Below are positions 1 through 6,583 of a DNA stretch of 7,027 bases, in pieces; within the stretch, counting starts at the first letter, position 1, and every line of letters starts with the position of its first letter. The translations under genes were made by a program, and so were the position numbers. Below the pieces are notes generated by a model. It searched no databases. It was not told the origin of the DNA and was given only the letters and a program-made list of their open reading frames with translations. The stretch comes from Flavobacteriales bacterium (lineage in GTDB: Bacteria; Bacteroidota; Bacteroidia; Flavobacteriales_F; PHOS-HE28): assembly GCA_025455765.1 (NCBI GenBank), contig JALOLX010000116.1, positions 1-7,027 of the forward strand, given 5' to 3'.

Positions 1-1
1 G

Positions 2-2704
2 GTGTCGGCGGTCATCCTTGGTGCCATCCAGGCGGTGATCATCCCGGGCATCGTGAAGGTGGCCGGCAAGTTCGAGCTGCTGTTCGTCAACGACATGGGG
101 CTGCCCTTCAACACGGGCAACCTCATCTACGGCCTGCTGCTCGTGGGGGGCATCGTATGGGGCATCCGCTGGACGCAGCAGCGCGGTGAGGCGTTGTGGA
201 ACACGGTGCTGCTGGGCGTGGCGGTGATCCTGGTGGGCTACAGCACCTACGCAATGATCGTGATCCGTTCCACGGCCAATCCCCCGATCGACGAGAACAA
301 CCCGGAGAACGTCTTCAACCTGCTGAGCTACCTGAACCGTGAGCAATACGGCGACCGCCCCCTGCTGATGGGCCAGTTCTGGGCCTCGCCCTACCTGAGC
401 GAACGCAAGGACGGCAATCCGGTGTACACCGCCACGTACGAAGTGAAGAAGGATGGCCGCAAGGTGCGCACCTTCTACGACCGTTGGAGCGCGGCGCATT
501 TCGTGGAGGAGAACCCCGGCCACACCATCGATCATGCCTATGTGATCACCGATCCGCGGAAGGGCACCGAAGTGCAGTACGACCCGGAGTTCACCATGCT
601 CTTCCCCCGCATGTACAGCGCACAGGCCTCGCATGAGTCCGCGTACAAGCAGTGGAGCGACTTCAAGGGCACGCCGATCCGCAGCCGCGACCGCGAAGGC
701 AAGCCCACCATCATCAACAAGCCCACCTTCGTGGAGAACATGCGCTTCTTCTTCCGGTACCAGATGGACTGGATGTACTGGCGCTACTTCCTGTGGAACT
801 TCGCTGGACGCCAGAACGACATCCAGGGCCATGGCAACATCATGGAGGGCAACTGGCTTACGGGTGTGAAGGCCATTGATGCCCAGCGCTTGGGCAATCA
901 GGACCAGCTGCCCAGCAGCATGACGCAGAACCGCGCCTTCAACAAGCTCTTCCTGCTGCCGATGATCCTGGGCTTGATCGGCCTGTTCTATCAGCTGTAC
1001 CGCGATGTGCGCGACTGGAGCGTGGTGCTTCTGCTCTTCTTCTTCACCGGCGTGGCCATCGTCATCTACCTCAACCAAACCCCCTACCAGCCGCGTGAGC
1101 GTGACTATGCCTACGTGGGCTCGTTCTACGCCTTCGCCATCTGGATCGGTCTGGGTGTGTACGCCTTGTTCGATGCGGTGCGCGCGATGGATCAACGAAG
1201 CCTGCTCAAGGTGCTCGGTCTGGCCTTTGGGTTGGGCGCCTTGAAGTACCTGCTGGAGTGGGACGGCGACCACAGTGTATCCTACAGCATCCTCTACATC
1301 AGTGGGGTCGGTGGCGGTGCGGTGGCGCTCTTCCACCTACTGGGCAAGGTGTTGCCGAACCGCGTAACCATGGGCACGCTGGCTACGGTGGTGGGCCTGG
1401 TGGTGCCGGCGATCATGGTGGCCGAGGGCTGGGACGATCATGACCGCAGCACCCGCACACCCGCGCGGGACCTGGCCTCCAACTACCTGGAGAGCTGTGC
1501 GCCCAACGCCATCCTGTTCACCAATGGCGACAACGACACCTTCCCGCTGTGGTACGCCCAGGAGGTGGAGGGCATCCGCACCGATGTGCGCGTAGTGAAC
1601 CTGAGCCTGCTGAACACCGATTGGTACATCGACCAGATGCGACGCAAGGCCTACGACAGCGAGCCCGTACCCTTCGGTATGGCGCAGGAGAAGTACCGCC
1701 AGGGCACCCGTGATGTGGTGGCCCTGCTGCCCCAGGGCAAGGACGGCGGCTACCGCGACCTGAAGCAGATGATGGACTTCGTGACCAACGACCGCAACAT
1801 GCAGCCGTTGTTCCAGCGCGGTGTGAAGGACGCCTACTTCCCCACCGACAAGTTCAGTCTGCCCGTGGATAGCACGACCGTGTTCGGCAATGGCACGCTG
1901 AGCGCGAAGGATACCACCTGGCTGCGGTCGGTGGAGTGGCAGATCAAGCGGCAGGTGCTGTTGAAGAACCACTTGATGGTGCTGGACCTGCTGGCGAACA
2001 ACAAGTGGGAGCGTCCCATCTACTTCGCGGTCACCACCGGTCCTGACAGCTACATCAACCTGCAGGAGCACTTCCAGCTGGAAGGCCTCACCTACCGCTT
2101 GGTGCCTGTGCGTACGCAGAACCGCGATCCGAACCTGCTGGGCCGTGTGGCCACCGACGTGATGTACCGCAACGTCACCGAGAAGTTCCTCTGGGGCAAC
2201 ATGGACACGGAAGGCTTCATCTACCTGGATGAGAACATCCTGCGGATGACCACCAACCTGCGCTTGCAGCTGAGCAGCCTGGCCGAAGCCCTCATTGCCG
2301 AAGGCCGCACGGAGGAAGCGCGCAACGTGCTCGACCTCTCCTTGCAAAAGATGCCCGAGCGGAACGTGCCCTACGATCGGATCCTCCTGCCGACGGTGGA
2401 AGCGTACTACGCTCTGGGCGATGTGCAGAAGGCCAACGAACTATCGGAGCGCCTCTTCACCATCATGGAAGAGAACATGCTCTACTACACCAGCCTGGAG
2501 CCGCGGTTCGCCAAGCAGCTGGAGCAGGAGATGGCCATCACCCACGCGGTGATGGGTCGTCTGGCCAGCGAGAGCACCAAGGCGGACAGCACCTTCGGGG
2601 CCACGTTGGAAGCGCGCTTCAGCACCATCGAAGAGATCTATCAGGGCAGTCTGATGGAGATCGGCACGGAAGGACGGCGGAAGACCTCGCGCATGCGCTT
2701 CTGA
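2..2704 (+). CDS. DUF2723 / TMEM260-like membrane glycosyltransferase, C-terminal 900 residues (5' partial)
   Basis: This is the 3' part of a large Bacteroidota membrane protein of the DUF2723 (PF11028) family, related to the TMEM260 protein O-mannosyltransferase. Its probable role is sugar transfer from a lipid-linked donor to envelope proteins or glycans in the inner membrane. Seen directly (residues counted from base 2): hydrophobic segments near 1-20, 41-57, 66-88, 316-333, 340-357, 371-390, 403-418, 427-447 and 456-475; family-typical strings MDWMYWRYFLWNFAGRQNDI (255-274) and QTPYQPRERDYAYVGSFYAF (359-378); then a soluble C-terminal half with FTNGDNDTFPLWYAQEVEG (506-524) and a helical TPR-like end (about 760-840). 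The GTG at base 2 is not a credible start. Family members carry a further N-terminal membrane domain containing the presumed catalytic residues, which lies outside the window. No internal lesion is seen. Family assignment is secure; the reaction and acceptor are inferred. Confidence 0.9.
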   Translation: MSAVILGAIQAVIIPGIVKVAGKFELLFVNDMGLPFNTGNLIYGLLLVGGIVWGIRWTQQRGEALWNTVLLGVAVILVGYSTYAMIVIRSTANPPIDENNPENVFNLLSYLNREQYGDRPLLMGQFWASPYLSERKDGNPVYTATYEVKKDGRKVRTFYDRWSAAHFVEENPGHTIDHAYVITDPRKGTEVQYDPEFTMLFPRMYSAQASHESAYKQWSDFKGTPIRSRDREGKPTIINKPTFVENMRFFFRYQMDWMYWRYFLWNFAGRQNDIQGHGNIMEGNWLTGVKAIDAQRLGNQDQLPSSMTQNRAFNKLFLLPMILGLIGLFYQLYRDVRDWSVVLLLFFFTGVAIVIYLNQTPYQPRERDYAYVGSFYAFAIWIGLGVYALFDAVRAMDQRSLLKVLGLAFGLGALKYLLEWDGDHSVSYSILYISGVGGGAVALFHLLGKVLPNRVTMGTLATVVGLVVPAIMVAEGWDDHDRSTRTPARDLASNYLESCAPNAILFTNGDNDTFPLWYAQEVEGIRTDVRVVNLSLLNTDWYIDQMRRKAYDSEPVPFGMAQEKYRQGTRDVVALLPQGKDGGYRDLKQMMDFVTNDRNMQPLFQRGVKDAYFPTDKFSLPVDSTTVFGNGTLSAKDTTWLRSVEWQIKRQVLLKNHLMVLDLLANNKWERPIYFAVTTGPDSYINLQEHFQLEGLTYRLVPVRTQNRDPNLLGRVATDVMYRNVTEKFLWGNMDTEGFIYLDENILRMTTNLRLQLSSLAEALIAEGRTEEARNVLDLSLQKMPERNVPYDRILLPTVEAYYALGDVQKANELSERLFTIMEENMLYYTSLEPRFAKQLEQEMAITHAVMGRLASESTKADSTFGATLEARFSTIEEIYQGSLMEIGTEGRRKTSRMRF

Positions 2705-2730
2705 GGCGCTGTGCATGACCATTCAGGCCC

Positions 2731-3375
2731 ATGTACCTGGTGCGCACACCGGCGTTGGTGAAGCCCCTGTACAAGGACCTGTTGTGGCATCTTCCGCGCA
2801 GCGGAAAGGCGGTGTACCTCACCTTCGATGATGGGCCGGAGCCTCAAGTAACGCCTTGGGTCCTGGACCAATTGAAGGCGCATGGCATGCACGGCACCTT
2901 CTTCTGCGTAGGCCGCAACGCCGCAGCGCATCCAGCCTTGGTGGAACGTATCCGTTCGGAAGGCCATGCGCTGGGGAACCATACTTGGGACCATGTGCGT
3001 GGCTGGGGCTGCCCCGATCGGCAGTACCTGCGCAGCGTGCTGCAATGCGACGGTGTACTTCGCGCTCCGCTCTTCCGGCCACCTTACGGACGCATCACAC
3101 GCAGCCAGGTCGCCAGCCTGCGCACACGCTTCCAGTTGGTGATGTGGGATGTGCTCAGCGCCGACTTCGATCAACGCCTATCGGGCGAGCAGTGTGCTGC
3201 GAACGTGCTGGACCATGTGCAGCCTGGCAGCATCGTGGTGTTCCACGACAGTGTGAAGGCTGAGGAACGACTGCGGGTGGCGTTGCCCATGGTCCTGGCA
3301 GCGCTCCAACGACGGGGGTTGCATAGTGCCGCCTTGGAGCCTGGAGGGCGGCTCACTTCTGACCCTTCGCGCTGA
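2731..3375 (+). CDS. Polysaccharide deacetylase (NodB homology domain, CE4)
   Basis: This is a 214-residue enzyme of carbohydrate esterase family 4, which removes N- or O-acetyl groups from glycans using a divalent metal. All five NodB motifs are visible: TFDDGP (31-36; D33 as base, D34 as metal ligand), HTWDH (84-88; metal-binding histidines H84 and H88), RPPYG (116-120), the W139-D140 region in VMWDVLSADF, and VVFHDS (169-174; H172). The protein is a bare catalytic domain without signal peptide or membrane segment, a compact form common in Bacteroidota, so a cytoplasmic or membrane-peripheral place is likely. ATG 2731 is the natural start because an in-frame TGA at 2716-2718 blocks extension. 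It lies 26 bases after the DUF2723 gene on the same strand and may be co-transcribed, which fits a shared role in envelope glycans. Substrate (peptidoglycan, surface polysaccharide or other) cannot be told from the sequence. Confidence 0.93.
   Translation: MYLVRTPALVKPLYKDLLWHLPRSGKAVYLTFDDGPEPQVTPWVLDQLKAHGMHGTFFCVGRNAAAHPALVERIRSEGHALGNHTWDHVRGWGCPDRQYLRSVLQCDGVLRAPLFRPPYGRITRSQVASLRTRFQLVMWDVLSADFDQRLSGEQCAANVLDHVQPGSIVVFHDSVKAEERLRVALPMVLAALQRRGLHSAALEPGGRLTSDPSR
3328..3352. terminator. Possible hairpin at the convergent gene ends
   Basis: The 6-bp perfect inverted repeat gccgcc (3328-3333) / ggcggc (3347-3352) can extend by one T-A and one wobble pair around a loop of about 9 bases. It starts directly after the OmpA-family stop codon on the minus strand and sits inside the last codons of the deacetylase on the plus strand. 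It is where a shared terminator would be expected, but there is no clear T-run on either side, so it may be chance in GC-rich coding DNA. Confidence 0.25.
3353..3375. other. Tail-to-tail overlap of two convergent coding regions
   Basis: The plus-strand deacetylase ends at TGA 3373-3375, while the minus-strand OmpA-family gene ends at TGA 3355-3353. The last 23 bases of each gene are therefore antisense to each other. Both endings look natural: the OmpA domain has its full length, and the deacetylase has only a short tail after its domain. Confidence 0.85.
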
Positions 3376-5560
3376 TGACGATGTACTCGTTGCGCCGGTT
3401 CACAGCATGTTCCTCCTCGCTGCACTGTACACCGGGTACGCAGTGGTTGAGGGGTCGGGTACTGCCATAGCCCTTGGGCTGCAAGCGCTCCTTCGCGATC
3501 CCCCTGGTCTGCAAGTAGGCGGACAAGGCATCCGCACGCTTCTGTGAGAGCTTGCGCTGCTCCTCCGCATCACCGCGGGCATCGCTGTGCACCGCCAGCT
3601 CAATGACCAGCTCCGGGTTCACGGTAAGCCGTTCAGCAAGGGCATCCAGTTCCGCCTTGGCCTGCGGATCCAGCTGGGTGCCGGTCTGCGCCCATCGGAT
3701 GTAGCGGAACGGAACGGGCTTCCCCAGTTCGATGGCTTCAAGAGCAAGGTCGCGTGCCACGTTCAGGTCCAGCACACCCTGCTTCATCCCAATGGTGTTC
3801 ACGGCAATGCTCTGGCTGAAGTAGCCCTCCTTCTCGATGAGCACTTCGAACTCTTCATTCCCCTGCAGGCGGAAGCTGAAGTTGCCGCCATCGCCGGTGG
3901 TGGTGGATTCGGAGAAGAAGCTGCTGAGGTTCACCACGCTCACCGTTGCATCCGGTACAAAGCCGATGCGGTCCTTGTATTGGAGAGCGCCACGCAGCCA
4001 GATCCCCGCATCGGGCACCAGGTGGATGTCGCGCGCCACGATCTGCTGCCTGTCGATGAGCTCTGTGCTGAGGTACTGTTCGCCGTCGTAGCGTCCCTTC
4101 ATGCGCGCCACGAGCTTGTACTCCTTGTCCTTCTCCACCGCGAAGGAGTATTCGCCGCGCACGTCGGTAAGGGTCGATGCGATCAGTTGCCCCTTCAGGT
4201 CGCGCAGCTCCACCTCGGCCTCCACCACGGGCGTGTCGTACTCGTCATCGATCACCACACCGGTACACAGGAAGCGTTGCTCCAATGGGGCGAGCATATC
4301 GAAGGCGTAGATGTCGTCATCGCCTTTCCCACCAGGTCTGTTGCTGGAGAAGTAGCCACGCTTGTTCGCCGCATCGATGATGAAGGCGAAGTCATCCTTG
4401 GGCCCGTTCACTGGGGCGCCCACGTTCACCGCGGCACCAAAGCCGCCACCCGCGATGGGTTCCGCAGCGAACACATCCAGACCGCCAAGTCCTGAATGTC
4501 CGTTGCTGGCAAAGTAGAGCGTACCGTTCGCAGCAATGAAGGGGAATGATTCATTGAACGTGGTGTTCACCGTGGGGCCCAGGTTCTCGGGCTCGGTCCA
4601 TTGGCCGGCCTGTTCGCGGCACATGTAGAGGTCCGTACCACCGAATCCACCGGGCATATCGCTTACAAAGAGCAGCACACGTCCATCCGGGCTGAGGGCG
4701 GGATGTCCGATGGACACCTCGCTATTGTTGTAGAGGAACTGTTGCAGATCGGTCCATCGATCGCCGGAGCGTTGCGCTTTATAGATGCTCAGCCGGCTCA
4801 GCCCGTTCTGGCTGCGCTGTGCGCGCCCTTTGAAGAAGTTGTTGCGGGTGAACCACAGCACATCACCGGTGGCGTTGGCACTGGCGGGGCCGTCATGGTA
4901 CTTGGAGTTGACCCCATCCAACGGACGCGGATCTTCGAGCCCACCCTGTGCGGTGACGCGTGCCGCATAGAGATCAAGGAACGGTTGATCATTGAGCGCG
5001 GCCTTGCGCTCCACGCCCACCGTCTGATGACGCGCTGAACTGAACACGACCTCCTGTGTACCCAGCCAAGCGGCACCGAAATCGGAAACGGGTGTATTGA
5101 TGTCGAGGTTCCGCACATTGAAGCGCTCGAGGTCCTGGGTGAACTTCTTGGCGAAGCCAGTGATGTTGCTGCGGCGTGCACCGGCATCCGGCTGCACCAT
5201 CAGCAGGTAGCGGTCCATCCATTCCTCGGCCTCGGCATAGCGGCCATTGCTCTTCAGCGCTTCGGCATAGCCCAGCAGGTCGCGTGGTTCGCGGTTGAGG
5301 TACTTCACCGCTTGAGCATACCACCGTTCGGCCTCCTCGGTATTGCCCAGCCGCATGTAGCAGTCGGCGAGGCGGCGGGTCACGTGTTCGTTCACTGCAC
5401 CAAGCTCTGCAGCGGTGCGATAGGGCTCCACCGCTCGGGCGTAGGCGAGCTGTTGATAGAAGCGGTCCGCCTCGCGCACATAGCTGTCCGCAGCACCCTG
5501 CGCGGACGCCAGAAGCGTCAGTACAGCGAAGAAGAAGGTGAGCAGGATATGGCGGCCCAT
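3353..5560 (-). CDS. OmpA-family protein with TPR, WD40-like propeller and CarboxypepD_reg domains (PorE-like architecture)
   Basis: This is a 735-residue exported envelope protein. Visible in order: a signal peptide (1-20, cleavage likely after ASA; no lipobox cysteine); TPR-like helices (about 26-125); a WD40-like (PD40) propeller (about 160-420) with repeated motifs such as SPDGRVLLFVSD (290-301), GTLYFASNGHSGLGGLDVFA (346-365) and RGYFSSNRPGG (401-411); two carboxypeptidase-regulatory-like beta domains (about 430-515 and 522-600); and an OmpA C-terminal domain (about 620-735). D660 in HSDARG and R675 in LSQKRA match the diaminopimelate-binding pair of OmpA, so peptidoglycan anchoring is likely. 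The order matches PorE of the type IX secretion system, although P. gingivalis PorE is a lipoprotein; many such paralogues sit beside PorP/SprF genes. The start is ATG 5560: it begins the signal peptide and overlaps the stop of the upstream PorP-like frame (TGATG). The open frame runs 49 codons further upstream, but those residues are only an out-of-frame reading of porP. Confidence 0.92.
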   Translation of the reverse strand: MGRHILLTFFFAVLTLLASAQGAADSYVREADRFYQQLAYARAVEPYRTAAELGAVNEHVTRRLADCYMRLGNTEEAERWYAQAVKYLNREPRDLLGYAEALKSNGRYAEAEEWMDRYLLMVQPDAGARRSNITGFAKKFTQDLERFNVRNLDINTPVSDFGAAWLGTQEVVFSSARHQTVGVERKAALNDQPFLDLYAARVTAQGGLEDPRPLDGVNSKYHDGPASANATGDVLWFTRNNFFKGRAQRSQNGLSRLSIYKAQRSGDRWTDLQQFLYNNSEVSIGHPALSPDGRVLLFVSDMPGGFGGTDLYMCREQAGQWTEPENLGPTVNTTFNESFPFIAANGTLYFASNGHSGLGGLDVFAAEPIAGGGFGAAVNVGAPVNGPKDDFAFIIDAANKRGYFSSNRPGGKGDDDIYAFDMLAPLEQRFLCTGVVIDDEYDTPVVEAEVELRDLKGQLIASTLTDVRGEYSFAVEKDKEYKLVARMKGRYDGEQYLSTELIDRQQIVARDIHLVPDAGIWLRGALQYKDRIGFVPDATVSVVNLSSFFSESTTTGDGGNFSFRLQGNEEFEVLIEKEGYFSQSIAVNTIGMKQGVLDLNVARDLALEAIELGKPVPFRYIRWAQTGTQLDPQAKAELDALAERLTVNPELVIELAVHSDARGDAEEQRKLSQKRADALSAYLQTRGIAKERLQPKGYGSTRPLNHCVPGVQCSEEEHAVNRRNEYIVISAKGQK

Positions 5561-5562
5561 CA
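5558..5562 (-). promoter_or_regulatory. TGATG stop/start overlap (translational coupling site)
   Basis: Read on the minus strand, the stop of the ancestral PorP-like frame (TGA 5562-5560) shares its last A with the ATG of the OmpA-family gene (5560-5558). No Shine-Dalgarno sequence precedes the ATG, so its translation probably depends on ribosomes finishing the upstream gene. The current frameshift in the PorP-like gene would take ribosomes past this stop. Confidence 0.7.
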
Positions 5563-5612
5563 GAAGTAGCGTGGTGAAACGGTGCGACCCTTGATGAAGC
5601 GGAAGTCGTAGC

Positions 5613-5616
5613 CACC
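5613..5616 (-). other. Deletion/frameshift junction in the PorP/SprF-family gene
   Basis: On the minus strand the codon for Q264 ends at 5616. Two unassigned bases (5615-5614, GT) follow, and then the conserved C-terminal codons GGC TAC GAC TTC begin at 5613 in a new frame. No homopolymer or slippery heptamer is present, so programmed frameshifting or a simple one-base sequencing error does not explain it. Confidence 0.75.
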
Positions 5617-6403
5617 TGGTACTGACCAAGCAGGCCGAACGCGTTGCCCAGGCGGTACATGGCACCCAGCCAGATGCGTTCACGCAGCAGGAAGTTGGCG
5701 TTGACATCCAGCGAAGCCGGGGCGCCTTCGACCACGCGCGCCATGAAGGACGGCTTGAACTTCAGATCGCGACCCAGATCAAGTACGTAGCCGGCCATGA
5801 GGAAATAGTGGCGTGCCTCATTGGAGGTGGTGACCACACCGTTGCTGGCGGGCACCAGTTCATTCTCGAGCAACTTCGGTGCCGAAAGGCCCACGTAGTA
5901 GCGGTCGGAGTGCCAGAACAGACCGAAGCCGAAGTTGGGCATCATGCGGCTCTGCACGTTCACATTGGCCTGGTCGGGTACAACAGTGGAGAGGCTGGCC
6001 AGATCAGCGGCAAAGCTGTTCACGCCGCCCTTGAGCCCGAACGCCAGGCGCGTGTTGTTGCCGGTACGGATGCGGTAGGCCAGGTCCAGGAAGCCACCGG
6101 TCTGCCGCGTGGGTCCGATGCGGTCGTTCATGGCGGAAAGACCGATCGCCAGGTTCTGGTTGCGCAGCGGCGTATGGGCCACGAAGGTCTGTGTGGTCGG
6201 TGCACCCTCGAAGCCCACCCATTGGTGGCGGCTCAACGCCATCACCGTAAAGACGTCGCCGCTACCGGCATAGGCTGGGTTGAAGGCCAGCGTATTGAAC
6301 ATGTACTGGCTGAACAACGGATCCTGCTGCGCCCAGGTGGACGTGCTATACACGAGCAACAGCGGAAGCGCTGACCAGGCGGCGAGCAGGCGATGGATGC
6401 GCT

Positions 6404-6407
6404 TCAT
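6404..6407 (-). promoter_or_regulatory. ATGA start/stop overlap between the adhesin and PorP-like genes
   Basis: The PorP-like ATG (6407-6405) and the adhesin TGA (6406-6404) share ATGA on the minus strand. No Shine-Dalgarno sequence is visible before it, so the two genes are probably translationally coupled and form one operon. The operon promoter must lie beyond the right edge of the window. Confidence 0.75.
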
Positions 6408-6583
6408 CGGTTGAGGTAGATATAACCGGTGAGGGCCTCCTTGTCATTGCCCGCGCCTTCGAACACCTTGCCTCCCCAGCGATTGAAGATGGTGATCGTG
6501 TTGGCCGGATACCCTTCGATACCCGGGATGATGAAGCGATCGTTCGCGCCATCGCCATTGGGCGTGAAGGACTGCGGAACGAA
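6404..6583 (-). other. Type B CTD secretion-signal domain lacking its central strands
   Basis: The domain starts at the FVPQSFTPNGDG block (TPNGDG at 6565-6548) and ends with TGYIYLNR before the TGA at 6406-6404. It is about 59 residues long, whereas complete type B CTDs are usually around 85-95. The short join lies at about 6440-6452, where GGC AAT GAC is followed directly by AAG GAG GCC. Family lengths are from general knowledge, not from an alignment. Confidence 0.75.

Larger units (their letters stand above)
5560..6407 (-). pseudogene. PorP/SprF-family outer-membrane protein, frameshifted by an apparent internal deletion near the C-terminus
   Basis: This is a type IX secretion/gliding PorP/SprF-family beta-barrel protein; members act at the outer membrane with surface proteins carrying type B CTDs. 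Visible: a signal peptide (1-26, cleavage after TWA), the family N-terminus QDPLFSQYMFNTLAFNPAYAG (28-48, Y/N-rich), then amphipathic strands such as NLAIGLSAMNDRIGP and RIWLGAMYRLGNAFGLLGQYQ, to residue 264 (base 5616). Family members then have about 30 residues forming further strands before a conserved end. Here the end, GYDFRFIKGRTVSPRYF plus TGA, is present at 5613-5560 but follows after only two extra bases, out of phase. So about 30 codons appear to be missing, with a net loss of 3n+1 bases. As written, translation runs in the wrong frame to TGA 4991-4989, giving a 472-residue chimera. ATG 6407 overlaps the upstream stop by ATGA. The family is certain; whether the lesion is biological or an assembly error is not. 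Confidence 0.87.

Noticed and set aside
1337..2347. Long minus-strand open frame (336 codons) opposite the DUF2723 gene
   Set aside because: Its translation is rich in His, Gln and Val with no domain or motif. This is the typical shadow of a GC-rich coding strand, and the plus frame is clearly the real gene.
3370..3450. Cysteine pair (CVPGVQC, residues 707-713) inside the OmpA domain as an unusual insertion
   Set aside because: A C-x5-C insertion before EEEHxxNRRxE is common in Bacteroidota OmpA-like domains from general knowledge, so it is not notable.
3587..4495. Plus-strand open frame of 302 codons opposite the OmpA-family gene
   Set aside because: The composition is that of an antisense shadow (His, Val and Leu rich, no recognisable fold), while the minus frame shows propeller and OmpA motifs throughout.
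4989..5559. C-terminal half of the 472-codon frame starting at 6407, as a true fusion domain
   Set aside because: After base 5616 the residues match no family and are the OmpA-family gene read in another phase. The true PorP end is in a different frame at 5613-5560.
5600..5625. Programmed ribosomal frameshift in the PorP-like gene
   Set aside because: There is no slippery run or stimulatory hairpin, and a shift would still leave about 30 expected residues missing.
5561..5707. 49-codon N-terminal extension of the OmpA-family frame
   Set aside because: The extension has no signal peptide and is an out-of-frame reading of the PorP-like gene. The ATG at 5560 begins a proper signal peptide.
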